From: Spirosoma fluviale
GTDB lineage: Bacteria; Bacteroidota; Bacteroidia; Cytophagales; Spirosomataceae
DNA length: 44,365 nt
Direction of reading: 5' to 3'
Assembly: GCA_945885545.1 (NCBI GenBank)
Contig: CAMCYZ010000006.1
Coordinates: 1-44,365, forward strand
Below, in pieces: positions 25,603 to 34,372 of the stretch (its first letter is position 1; every line of letters begins with the position of its first letter). Under the pieces are notes generated by a model. That model was not told where the DNA came from. It saw nothing but the letters and a program-made list of their open reading frames with translations, and did not search any database. The position numbers and the translations under genes are program-made.

Positions 25603-27458
25603 TTTTTGATTTGCATGAGGGTCCCACCTTGGTTATAGTTTTGAATAAATGGCAAGCTCGCATTGCCAACCCCTTTAAGCATTAAGGACTCTAATTTGTC
25701 AAAATGATTTTGATACAAGCCCCGTGGAGTAGATTTGGTATCAACACAAACAGAGGCAGCCATGCCCAGTACTTCGCCCATCATACCTGTAGTACGCATG
25801 AGCCTAGTAGTTCCAAGAGCCACATGAGATACACTTATGTTTCTTCCCGCCATCATGAGGTTATCGATATTTTTAGAGTATAAACACCTCCAAGGTATCG
25901 GGTAAGGATAGATTTTGATGTGTTCGGCGATAGACTTAAACGGAGCTCCTGGAAATAACTTGGAGTTTTTAGGGTCGGGATAGTGTAAATCTATAGTCCA
26001 GGAGGTTGGGGCCGTTCCATCGGGATACACCCTTCTTTGGGTTAAATCTTGTTCTATTAGTACATAGTCACCTTTGAGTCGAATAGATTCTCGTTTACCG
26101 GCAATGAACGCCACCCAAGTAAGTGCTTCATTTTTAAATTTCTCTTTCTTTTCTGAATGATTTTTAAGAAAATTCCAGTTGGAATATACCGCCAACATGC
26201 CGTAATCTCTAATTTGCTCAAAATCTAATTTCATATCTAAGCCCATTCCCGTTTCCCACTCCCAATCACCGCGGGTAATTTCCTCCGCTTTTTCTTCGTC
26301 CCAATCAAGTCCCCATTGGATATCTGGAAAGGCACTAGGTGTTTCTCTTTTTTCAGAAAACCATTGCACCGATGCTCCCATTGTTAGTTTATCTGCTTTC
26401 AATGGAGCGGTGGGTTCGCCGTACACCGCTTGACTTTCTCTGCCGGTCATAAATTCTGCCCCTGCCAACATGCCTATTGTACCGTCGCCAGTACAATCTG
26501 CAAACAAGCCTGATTCAAAAATCACCTTTTCTCCTGTTTCAATATTGGTTGCCAGTATTTTATCAATTTTTTTGCCTTTCATAACCACACTATTGGCATG
26601 GTGATTTAAGAAAAGTGTGATATTGGGTTCGTTTAATACTGCAGTAAGTTTTTTGTCGTCTTCATAATAAGCATAAGGCTGAGCGTTACCTCCTTTCTCG
26701 GGGCCAATTTCATTTACCAAATTGCCCAATGCTGGATAAGGCTCCAAATTGATTCTTCCTCCTAAGTGTACCCTAACTTCGGAGCTGTTATTTCCTCCTA
26801 ACACGGGTCTATTTTGCACCAAAGCCACCTTTACTCCATTTCGGGCTGCCGAAATTGCAGCACAAGTGCCTGCCATACCGCCTCCCACCACCACAAAATC
26901 AAATTTACCTGCACTTTTGGGTTTGGAAGAGAATCCAAAATATTTATTTCTGTAATCACTCAGTTTCTGGGTATCTTCTTCTGGCATAAACTTGGGGTCG
27001 TTGCTAAACAAGATGGCATCGCATCTTCCGTTAAAGCCCGTAAGGTCGGTAAGGCTAAGGTTAACCTCCAAAGCGTTTATGTCCACCTCGCCTCCAAATG
27101 TCCAGCCCCAACTGCCTTGGTCTTTTCCGAAGGTTTTGGATAAAGGTTTGTCGTTTATTTTTAGTAAAAACTGCCCTGCTGCCTCTTTTTTAGACCATTG
27201 ATCCGACCAATTTCTGGTGCGTACAAATACCTTATACTTTCCCTTTTGCGAGAATTTGACTGTAGTTTTGGCATCCTTTACCGGAATTCCCATGCCATGA
27301 GCCATCAAAAAGGAAGACCCCATGACATCCATAAATTGCTGATCTACCACCCAGCCACCTTTCTCTAAAAAACTTTCGGCTTCTACAAAAATGGTCTGTG
27401 TTTTTTGACCCATTACAAACATGGGTAAGAGTAAGCTTAGCATGAAAATCTTTTTCAT
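25599..27458 (-). CDS. Secreted FAD-dependent oxidoreductase with N-terminal carbohydrate-binding-like domain
   Basis: A 619-aa protein. A signal peptide (about 1-17) precedes a beta-sandwich domain (about 20-150, IFVEAESF ... GKYKVFVRTRNW) that resembles CBM/golvesin-like modules. The FAD_oxidored-type catalytic part starts at about 185 with the dinucleotide fold VVVGGGMAGTCAA (GxGxxG 192-197), then VLGGNNSSEVRVHLGG, DCTGDGTIG, and RNISVSHVALGTTRLMRTTG at the C-terminal FAD contact. Homologues are frequent in PULs, but their substrates are mostly unknown; oxidation of a sugar hydroxyl is plausible. It is translationally coupled to the SGAT-motif gene and lies at the distal end of the fucosidase cluster, separated from it by a repeat copy. 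Confidence 0.88.
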   Translation of the reverse strand: MKKIFMLSLLLPMFVMGQKTQTIFVEAESFLEKGGWVVDQQFMDVMGSSFLMAHGMGIPVKDAKTTVKFSQKGKYKVFVRTRNWSDQWSKKEAAGQFLLKINDKPLSKTFGKDQGSWGWTFGGEVDINALEVNLSLTDLTGFNGRCDAILFSNDPKFMPEEDTQKLSDYRNKYFGFSSKPKSAGKFDFVVVGGGMAGTCAAISAARNGVKVALVQNRPVLGGNNSSEVRVHLGGRINLEPYPALGNLVNEIGPEKGGNAQPYAYYEDDKKLTAVLNEPNITLFLNHHANSVVMKGKKIDKILATNIETGEKVIFESGLFADCTGDGTIGMLAGAEFMTGRESQAVYGEPTAPLKADKLTMGASVQWFSEKRETPSAFPDIQWGLDWDEEKAEEITRGDWEWETGMGLDMKLDFEQIRDYGMLAVYSNWNFLKNHSEKKEKFKNEALTWVAFIAGKRESIRLKGDYVLIEQDLTQRRVYPDGTAPTSWTIDLHYPDPKNSKLFPGAPFKSIAEHIKIYPYPIPWRCLYSKNIDNLMMAGRNISVSHVALGTTRLMRTTGMMGEVLGMAASVCVDTKSTPRGLYQNHFDKLESLMLKGVGNASLPFIQNYNQGGTLMQIKK

Positions 27459-27596
27459 TTTATAACGATTGTTTTATTGGGTTGAACAAATAATATAGTA
27501 CGTCCTTATTTAATATGATTTTGAATAAATAATTATTCCTGTGTTTTTGAAAAAATTTAAAAATGTCAGATAAAGGTTATTTTTTTTCATATTCTT

Positions 27597-27678
27597 ATAA
27601 TTTACCGCTAAGGCAGAAAGACGCTAAGAAATAATCATTTCTCAGTGTGTCTAAAGTCTTAGTCATGAATGTTTCATT
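27597..27678 (-). repeat. Dispersed intergenic repeat, copy C
   Basis: This copy, on the opposite strand to copy A at 2578-2660, matches it over about 80 bp with only scattered changes, including the GAAATGATTATTTC near-palindrome and the tail of AGACGCTAAG. It sits just downstream of the GH95 stop and upstream of the FAD oxidoreductase gene. Confidence 0.7.
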
Positions 27679-27689
27679 TTTCTATTATT

Positions 27690-30155
27690 TTAAAGAATGA
27701 ATATTTTTCCAGCTTGAAGATCAACATTTTTAACCGTAGTGCCGTAACGAATTGTATAAACGCCACTCTTTGAGGCTTTTAAAACCGTTTTTTCTAGTTG
27801 TCCATTTTGCCAAAAGATGGACACCTCTACCCCGCCTCTTGCTTTCAAACCTGTAATTGAGCCATTTTTCCAAGCCGAAGGCAGAGCAGGTAAAAGCACG
27901 ATTTCATCGTTTTGACTTTGAATCAGCATTTCGGCGATGCCTGCCGTTACACCAAAATTACCATCAATTTGAAATGGCGGATGTGCATCAAAAAGATTGG
28001 GATATGTGCCACCACCAGTCATTTTTTGTTCGTTGCTGTGAATCAAAGTAAAAAGTCGAGTAATGAGTTTAAAAGCACGCTCGCCATCCAAAAGGCGTGC
28101 CCAAAGATTGACTTTCCAACCCATTGACCAACCAGTGGCTTCATCGCCACGACGTTCCATTGATCGTCTTGCTGCCGCTGCTAATTCGGGTGTGTGCTGC
28201 AGGCTTATTTGGTTGCTTGGGTGAAGGGCATATAGATGCGAAACGTGGCGATGCTCTTTCTCACTGTCTTCAAAATCTTCTGCCCACTCTTGCAATTGCC
28301 CGTATTTACCAATTTGATATGGCAGTAATTTAGCCCAATCTTGCTCGATTTTAGTGGTAAAATCGTCTTTAATGCCCAATATTTTACACGCTTTGATGTA
28401 ACGTGAGTAGGTTTCACGCACTATTGCCATATCCATAGTTGGAGCTTCGGTAAAGGCAGCACGTTTGTTATCTCCATATATAAACTCATGTTCGGGGGAC
28501 ATACCGACAGGTGTAATCAAATATCCTTTTCCGTTTTCAACCAACCATCCTTCGTAAAACTGAACAACACCTTTTAACAAAGGAAAAACTTCATTTTTAA
28601 GGAAAACCGTATCACTACTGAATAAATAATGTTCCCAAAAATGGCTCACTAACCATCCTGAACCCATATTCCAAAACGAGCAATTACAATTATCAATGGG
28701 TTCTGTATGCCGCCAAATGTCCATATTGTGGTGGGCTACCCACCCATCAGTACCGTACATATTTTTAGCTGTTTCTTTGCCATTTATCGCTAATTCTTTG
28801 ATTGCTTTAAAAAATGGTTCTTGACATTCGGCTAAATTGGCGGTTTCGGCAGCCCAATAATTCATCTGTGCATTGATATTGATAGTGTATGCTCCATTCC
28901 AAGGCGGAACGAGTTTGTCGTTCCAAATACCTTGGAGATTCAAAGGTTGCCCATTCGGGCGAGAACCCGCAATCATCAAATAACGCCCAAATTGAAAATA
29001 TAAAGCGGTAAAAGAAGGGTCTTTTCCATTTGAAAACAACTCAACTCGTTTATCTGTCGGCAGTTTCGATTGTTCTGTATCAGCCCCTAAATTAATGCTT
29101 ACTCTATCAAACAGGTTTTTATAATCCTTTAAATGCGTGCTGTATAAATCCGAATACTTTTTTGTCGCTATGGCTTTAAAATAGTTGTTGATTTTTTTAC
29201 TCGGATTCACTCCTTCAGTAACGGGGCTTTTATCAAAACCATTATAACTTGTGGCAGCCGTCAAGACAAAAACGACTTCATCTGCTTCTTGAATGGTGAT
29301 TTTGTCACCTTCATAAATGATTTTGCCACCTTTCACCGTTGTTTTTACTTGTGTTTCAAAGGCCATTCCTAAGCCGTCGATTTGTTTGTCGTACATAAAA
29401 TTGCTGATATTAGGCTTTCTTTTGCCTTCATTATCATATAATTCGGGGTATTTATGCTGGTCGCCTAATTGTTCCACCGTTTTAAAATCTCGCCTTAATG
29501 CAAAACCAGGGGCTTTGCCTTGCATTACCAAATTTTTATTCTCAATAAAATATTTAGCCGTTGGCGTGTGTGGCGTAGAAAAATGCAAGGTACAATTAAT
29601 TTTATCCACCCCTTCTTTTTCAATTTTTATCGCCAAAATATGGTCAGGATAATTGGTAAAATATTGTCTTTTGAAAATTGTTTTATCTACTTTGTAGTGC
29701 ACATTCGCTGTTGCGGTACTTAAATCCAACGTGCGTTCATAGTCTGTAAATGCATCGCTTTTATGTTTAAAATCTATCCAAAAATCGCCCATTGGTTCGT
29801 ATAATTGGTGATTTCTGCCCAGCCATTCTTTACGAATAATCGCTTGTGCCTCTTGGTATTTTTTGGCTTTTATAAAATCAACTACTTCTTTATAATGCTT
29901 TCTGACATTGATATTTTTGAATGTGCTCTTAGGGTCGCCTGAGTATAAAGTGCCTTCGTTGAGTTGCAAATGTTCCTTGAAAGGGTCGCCAAAAAGCATT
30001 GCACCCATATAGCCATTGCCGAGTGGCAAGGCTTCTGTCCAATCAACTGCGGGTTTGTCATAACGCAATAGGAGTGGCTGTTTTTGGGCAAAAAGGCTGT
30101 TAATACCGAGGGTGGTGATGAGTAACCACAAAAACATCGTATATTTTTTATTCAA
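27690..30155 (-). CDS. GH95 alpha-L-fucosidase/galactosidase (canonical active site)
   Basis: An 821-aa secreted enzyme. After a signal peptide (TMFLWLLITTLGINSLFAQ) comes the GH95 N-terminal super-sandwich (EALPLGNGYMGAMLFG, LNEGTLYSG) and the (alpha/alpha)6 barrel. Active-site blocks known from the Bifidobacterium fucosidase AfcA are kept: NINAQMNYW (the two Asn), MSPEHEF (acid Glu), and QIDGNFG (base-activating Asp, codon at 27963-27965). GH95 enzymes hydrolyse alpha-1,2-L-fucosyl or alpha-L-galactosyl linkages by inversion. A TTG at 30155 was chosen as start because it gives a normal Lys-containing signal peptide; a TTG at 30191 would add 12 residues. It lies downstream of the GH29 gene. 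Confidence 0.92.
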   Translation of the reverse strand: MNKKYTMFLWLLITTLGINSLFAQKQPLLLRYDKPAVDWTEALPLGNGYMGAMLFGDPFKEHLQLNEGTLYSGDPKSTFKNINVRKHYKEVVDFIKAKKYQEAQAIIRKEWLGRNHQLYEPMGDFWIDFKHKSDAFTDYERTLDLSTATANVHYKVDKTIFKRQYFTNYPDHILAIKIEKEGVDKINCTLHFSTPHTPTAKYFIENKNLVMQGKAPGFALRRDFKTVEQLGDQHKYPELYDNEGKRKPNISNFMYDKQIDGLGMAFETQVKTTVKGGKIIYEGDKITIQEADEVVFVLTAATSYNGFDKSPVTEGVNPSKKINNYFKAIATKKYSDLYSTHLKDYKNLFDRVSINLGADTEQSKLPTDKRVELFSNGKDPSFTALYFQFGRYLMIAGSRPNGQPLNLQGIWNDKLVPPWNGAYTININAQMNYWAAETANLAECQEPFFKAIKELAINGKETAKNMYGTDGWVAHHNMDIWRHTEPIDNCNCSFWNMGSGWLVSHFWEHYLFSSDTVFLKNEVFPLLKGVVQFYEGWLVENGKGYLITPVGMSPEHEFIYGDNKRAAFTEAPTMDMAIVRETYSRYIKACKILGIKDDFTTKIEQDWAKLLPYQIGKYGQLQEWAEDFEDSEKEHRHVSHLYALHPSNQISLQHTPELAAAARRSMERRGDEATGWSMGWKVNLWARLLDGERAFKLITRLFTLIHSNEQKMTGGGTYPNLFDAHPPFQIDGNFGVTAGIAEMLIQSQNDEIVLLPALPSAWKNGSITGLKARGGVEVSIFWQNGQLEKTVLKASKSGVYTIRYGTTVKNVDLQAGKIFIL

Positions 30156-30294
30156 TTTTTTCTCTCTTTTAGTTATATTAATTCTCTCCAACTATTGCGT
30201 AACCCGATACCCACTGCATTACCCGTTAAGAATATGACTTTGTTTCTTAATAGCATTTTTAGTAATTTACTGAGTGATAACTTCTGGGGTTTGC

Positions 30295-31968
30295 TCACCG
30301 TTTTCTGATTTTTACAAAACCCTTGTTTTGAAACGAACTATTATCTGAACTCATTTCTACTTTCAAAATAGACCTTGTGTTTTTATCTATCTGCCCCGTT
30401 CTGTTTATAAAAAAAACATTCTCTTTGGGTTTCCTTTGTATAAATTCCTGTAGCGTTTTGGGGTCATTATCAAAAACAATTTGGGCTTTCTCAACCCACA
30501 TTCCTGTTACACTTACGGCATTCGTAAAACTCACTTCGTATTGGCCTGGGGCTGTGATATACTTTCCTAAATCAATATTCATTTGACCTTTTCCATTCAC
30601 GAAGTTTTTGGTATCCCATTCCTGCAAAATGGTATATTCTTTGGCTTCTTTCGCCGACTTTGGCAATTCAAAATCACGAACAAAATAAGCTGCCATGTTT
30701 CTGATCAGTGGAGTTCCTTTATTTTCTGTAATTTTTAACTTTACAGCTGTCAATTCAACATCATCAAAATAATCTATTTTGGAGACACCTATTGAGCTGC
30801 CATCAATCAATTTTTTCCAATTATTTTTTGTTAAACCCCATAACTCGTACTTTCTGATCCTATGTCCCTGCCGATAGTCTTCCTTCAAAATAATATGGTT
30901 TATTTTGGTAGGTTTTGTCAGCTTCAATTCTACTTCTTCTGACGATTTATTTTTTACTTCTGCCAATGGCTGTTTAAACCTTCGGTTGATTTCTGCCCCA
31001 AATTCAGCGTATCTTTTTACATCTCCTGCTGGTATGAGACCCGTCGTGTCGGGATTGGAATTAAGCAACAAAGTTCCTCCATGACCGACCGATTTATAAT
31101 AAATTTCCATCAACTCCTCCACTGACCTTCGCTTGGTTTCATTTTTTACTGACCAAAACCAATTATGGTTGTACAAGGTAACATCTGCTTCCAAAGGAGC
31201 CCAAACATCGCCATCGGGGTCGTCATCGTATTGGGTTGCCACGCCTGACTTTAGCACCTCTCCTTTAAGGGAATTCCAGACGGGATAGTGTAAAATACCG
31301 CTTTCTGTACCGGGCCATCGGATAGTGGCATCAGAGCCCTGAAAAATCACCGCTTTGGAGGCATATTTTTGCAAAATATCACTCACAGGCACTTTGCAAG
31401 AGCCATCAAACCACACTTCAAGCATATCGCCATAGTTTGTTAAAACCTCGGTGAGTTGTTGCCTAAAAATTTTGTTGTAGGCTTCTTGTTTTGTTGGGTC
31501 TTTGGTAATTCCTCCACTTCCTAAGCCCGCACCCCACTTAGTATCGCCGGGATAAATGTAAATTCCCAAATTTAAACCAGCCTTTTTGCAGGAGGTCGCT
31601 AAGTCTTTTATCACATCGCCTTTTCCATTTTTCCATGGAATATTCCTGACACAATATTCCGTTGTGTAGGTAGGCCACCAGCAAAAACTACCTGCATGTT
31701 TGGCCACAAAAATAATTTCTTTGGCTCCCCAAGATTTGGCTACGCTACACCATTGGTCAGTATCTAATTTGGTTGGATTTATCCGAGAAATATCAAATTC
31801 TCCAGTTTCATCATATTCTTGTCCGAGCCAAGTAGCTACTCCAAAATGTACGAACATGATTCGGCCTTGTTCTTGCCATTTGTATTGCACCGCCGTTGGT
31901 TTTGCAAGCGATTGGGCCTCAACAATTAAATGACTAATTAAAAGAACAAACAGGAGTGTTTTTTTCAT
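30295..31968 (-). CDS. GH29 alpha-L-fucosidase
   Basis: A 557-aa secreted GH29 enzyme. A signal peptide (about 1-18) is followed by the catalytic barrel with the family blocks MFVHFGVATWLGQEYD, KEIIFVAKHAGSFCWWPT, and EVWFDGSCK, in which D188 is the predicted nucleophile. The acid/base Glu varies between GH29 subfamilies and is not assigned. YKSVGHGGTLLLNSNPDTTG closes the barrel, and the C-terminal about 200 residues look like an F5/8 type C (CBM32-like) beta-sandwich. GH29 releases alpha-L-fucose with retention. It lies between two GH95-type genes, 24 bp from the upstream one, so co-transcription is likely. Together they imply a heavily fucosylated or L-galactose-bearing substrate. Confidence 0.93.
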   Translation of the reverse strand: MKKTLLFVLLISHLIVEAQSLAKPTAVQYKWQEQGRIMFVHFGVATWLGQEYDETGEFDISRINPTKLDTDQWCSVAKSWGAKEIIFVAKHAGSFCWWPTYTTEYCVRNIPWKNGKGDVIKDLATSCKKAGLNLGIYIYPGDTKWGAGLGSGGITKDPTKQEAYNKIFRQQLTEVLTNYGDMLEVWFDGSCKVPVSDILQKYASKAVIFQGSDATIRWPGTESGILHYPVWNSLKGEVLKSGVATQYDDDPDGDVWAPLEADVTLYNHNWFWSVKNETKRRSVEELMEIYYKSVGHGGTLLLNSNPDTTGLIPAGDVKRYAEFGAEINRRFKQPLAEVKNKSSEEVELKLTKPTKINHIILKEDYRQGHRIRKYELWGLTKNNWKKLIDGSSIGVSKIDYFDDVELTAVKLKITENKGTPLIRNMAAYFVRDFELPKSAKEAKEYTILQEWDTKNFVNGKGQMNIDLGKYITAPGQYEVSFTNAVSVTGMWVEKAQIVFDNDPKTLQEFIQRKPKENVFFINRTGQIDKNTRSILKVEMSSDNSSFQNKGFVKIRKR

Positions 31969-31991
31969 GTTTTAAAATAATTTTAGAATCA

Positions 31992-34268
31992 TTATTTGTT
32001 AGCACTTGTAATTTTTAGTCGTCCGTTCTTTTCAAAGTATAATTCGATAAAATCATTGCTTTTACTTAATATTTTTACCCCGGAAACGCTTTCTGTATAG
32101 TTTATAAATGGCAACTTGAGCTTGGCCTTCCCACCCTTTTCAGCAATGATTTCTATACTTGACACATGCCCATTTGCCTTTTTTGCACTTACCAAAAATG
32201 CTCCTTCAGTACGCAAATTCTCAAACGACAGACTAGCCCAGCTAATGGGAATGGCTGGAAAAACCTCTATAAAACCTGCGTAAGACTGTATCAGCATTTC
32301 TTGAATACCTGACGCATAAGCAAAATTTCCTTCTAAGGTAAATGGGCGATAGGTGAAGCTCGATTTACCCGATTTTGTTTGGTCGCCGTTGAGGTGAAAA
32401 GAATTAGTAGAACAAAAAGCTGTTGCAAAATCATATAAAGCACTTTTGGCTCCTTCTCCATCTTTGGCTCGTGCCTTGAGATTGCCTTCCCAAGCATAGG
32501 AGTAGCCACACCAGTTACCTGGGCCAACTTGGTCTAACAATGCTAATGAGTTTTTGATAATTTCTTGATCTTCTCTTCCATTTTCCCAACGAATTTCGCC
32601 GAGAGGATGTATTGCCATAAGGTGCGAAAAATGGCGATGAGATTCATTATAAGGCAAGTCTTTGGCAAACTTCAGCTCTTTTTTTTCAGATAAATGAAAA
32701 TTTGAAAATTGCTTCAGTATGGATTGATAATGATTAGCCTCATTCGTAAGATTCAATTCTAAAGCTAATTCACTTGCTTTCAAAAACAAAAATCGCATTA
32801 AGGCCAAATCATAATTTGTATTTTCAGTAAACCAAGCCGACTTACTGTTGTCATGTATTTCAGGACTTGAGCTTAGGGGCAACTGTCTGTTTCCCTTTTT
32901 GTCAATATAACTTATTTTTTCTAAAAACTGAGCAACATCTTTAAAGAAAGGGTAAGCCCGTTTTTGCAAAAAGACTTTGTCCATACTGTATCTCCATTGT
33001 AAATAATAGTGTTGAGCCAACCAGGCCGAAACCGTTGGTGAGAGTGAATACTGAATCCAACCACCCATTTCAACACCATTCAAATCTGTAACCCCAGGTA
33101 TAGCCAAACCATCAGTCTCAAAATACCATTTTGTGTATTTTTTGTAGGTATCTTTGTTTTTATCTAAATGATTGAGATACCCCATTGCTTCTTCAAGATG
33201 GTTGGCAGTATATGAAGGCCAATAACTTAATTGCGTATTAAGATCATGATGAAAATCGCCCTTCCATGGTGGCAGACGTCCATTGTCAGCAGTCCAAATG
33301 GCTTGTAGAGAAATTGGAGGAGTATTGGCTCGTGCGGTGCAGCCAAACTTATACAACTCTAAATAATATTGCCTTTCAAGAGTTGTGTCGGGTATTGAAA
33401 TACTCGATTTTTCCCAAAAGTTCTTCCACCAATTTTTATGTTTTTTTATGGCTAAATCATAATTTTCAACGGCCGAAGTTAATTTAGAAGCTGAATTCGT
33501 GGGTTTATTGGGGTAATGGGCCGAAATTGCCCATACGCCTTCATAAATATCCTTGCCAGTCTTTCTCCACTTGATGGCCACCTCATAATAAAATCCGCCC
33601 CAACCTTTTTGAATGTATTGGTAGGAAGTTTCAGTTTTTATAACGTCCCCTTGTTTATACCCAAGCCTCGCCAAGTCATCACCAACAGTTGAACCACCAA
33701 TGGTTCTATCCAAATTTCCCTCATATCTTGGTGAAATAAGTTTTGGGTTAAATTCAGCAATGTTTTCAAACTTGAAATACCCAATGGGTTTTACTGCATC
33801 TACAAAAGTGTGCATTTTTACTCCACTTTTCCAAACAATATTAGCCTCTGCTGTTACGATATCCAAAGTGGCCGCTTTTACTTCTCCCCATTTTGTGATG
33901 TCAAATTCAATAGCTGCTCCTGGTAGCTTACTTGGGGCAGGTTCTCTTTCGTAAGGAATATCTCCTATTTTTTGAATCTCATTATATTGGTCTACTAACA
34001 GTTTTTCTCTTACCATTTTATAATTGAATCCAGAAGTATGGAGTTCTTCCATGGGTCTTAAATCCCAAAGCTCAGCATGGTCAATAGAAAAACGCAGCTT
34101 TGATTCTTTTTGCCAAATGAGTTCTCCAATTAATCCGTTTCCAAGCGGAAGCCCCTCGTCCCATTTTTTGGGAATCTGAGTAAAATTTAGAACCTCATGA
34201 TATTTTTGAACTTGACTTTTTGCCGACATGGCAATAAGAAGAAATACAAAAAAAGAAATACTTTTCAT
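31992..34268 (-). CDS. Divergent GH95-like enzyme with altered catalytic positions
   Basis: A 758-aa secreted protein. The signal peptide is MKSISFFVFLLIAMSAKS. The fold blocks follow GH95: DEGLPLGNGLIGELIW, LQAIWTADNGRLPPWKGDFH, HRHFSHLMAIHPLG, and LEGNFAYASGIQEMLIQS. Two active-site positions differ from the canonical neighbour: NINAQMNYW has become HDLNTQLSYW (first Asn to Asp), and QIDGNFG has become TLEGNFA (Asp to Glu, codon 32331-32333); the SPE acid region is kept. It probably acts on a different linkage or sugar. The ATG at 34268 is preferred over a TTG at 34283, since it begins the signal peptide. It is about 100 bp from the 826-aa gene upstream. Confidence 0.82.
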   Translation of the reverse strand: MKSISFFVFLLIAMSAKSQVQKYHEVLNFTQIPKKWDEGLPLGNGLIGELIWQKESKLRFSIDHAELWDLRPMEELHTSGFNYKMVREKLLVDQYNEIQKIGDIPYEREPAPSKLPGAAIEFDITKWGEVKAATLDIVTAEANIVWKSGVKMHTFVDAVKPIGYFKFENIAEFNPKLISPRYEGNLDRTIGGSTVGDDLARLGYKQGDVIKTETSYQYIQKGWGGFYYEVAIKWRKTGKDIYEGVWAISAHYPNKPTNSASKLTSAVENYDLAIKKHKNWWKNFWEKSSISIPDTTLERQYYLELYKFGCTARANTPPISLQAIWTADNGRLPPWKGDFHHDLNTQLSYWPSYTANHLEEAMGYLNHLDKNKDTYKKYTKWYFETDGLAIPGVTDLNGVEMGGWIQYSLSPTVSAWLAQHYYLQWRYSMDKVFLQKRAYPFFKDVAQFLEKISYIDKKGNRQLPLSSSPEIHDNSKSAWFTENTNYDLALMRFLFLKASELALELNLTNEANHYQSILKQFSNFHLSEKKELKFAKDLPYNESHRHFSHLMAIHPLGEIRWENGREDQEIIKNSLALLDQVGPGNWCGYSYAWEGNLKARAKDGEGAKSALYDFATAFCSTNSFHLNGDQTKSGKSSFTYRPFTLEGNFAYASGIQEMLIQSYAGFIEVFPAIPISWASLSFENLRTEGAFLVSAKKANGHVSSIEIIAEKGGKAKLKLPFINYTESVSGVKILSKSNDFIELYFEKNGRLKITSANK

Positions 34269-34372
34269 CTGCTGAATTTCCAAATAAGATTTTATATTAA
34301 TTTATGAAAATTACTTTTAAATAATTCAAAATCAAAAAAATAAAATACTAAATTTTTTAAGAACCATGTGAT

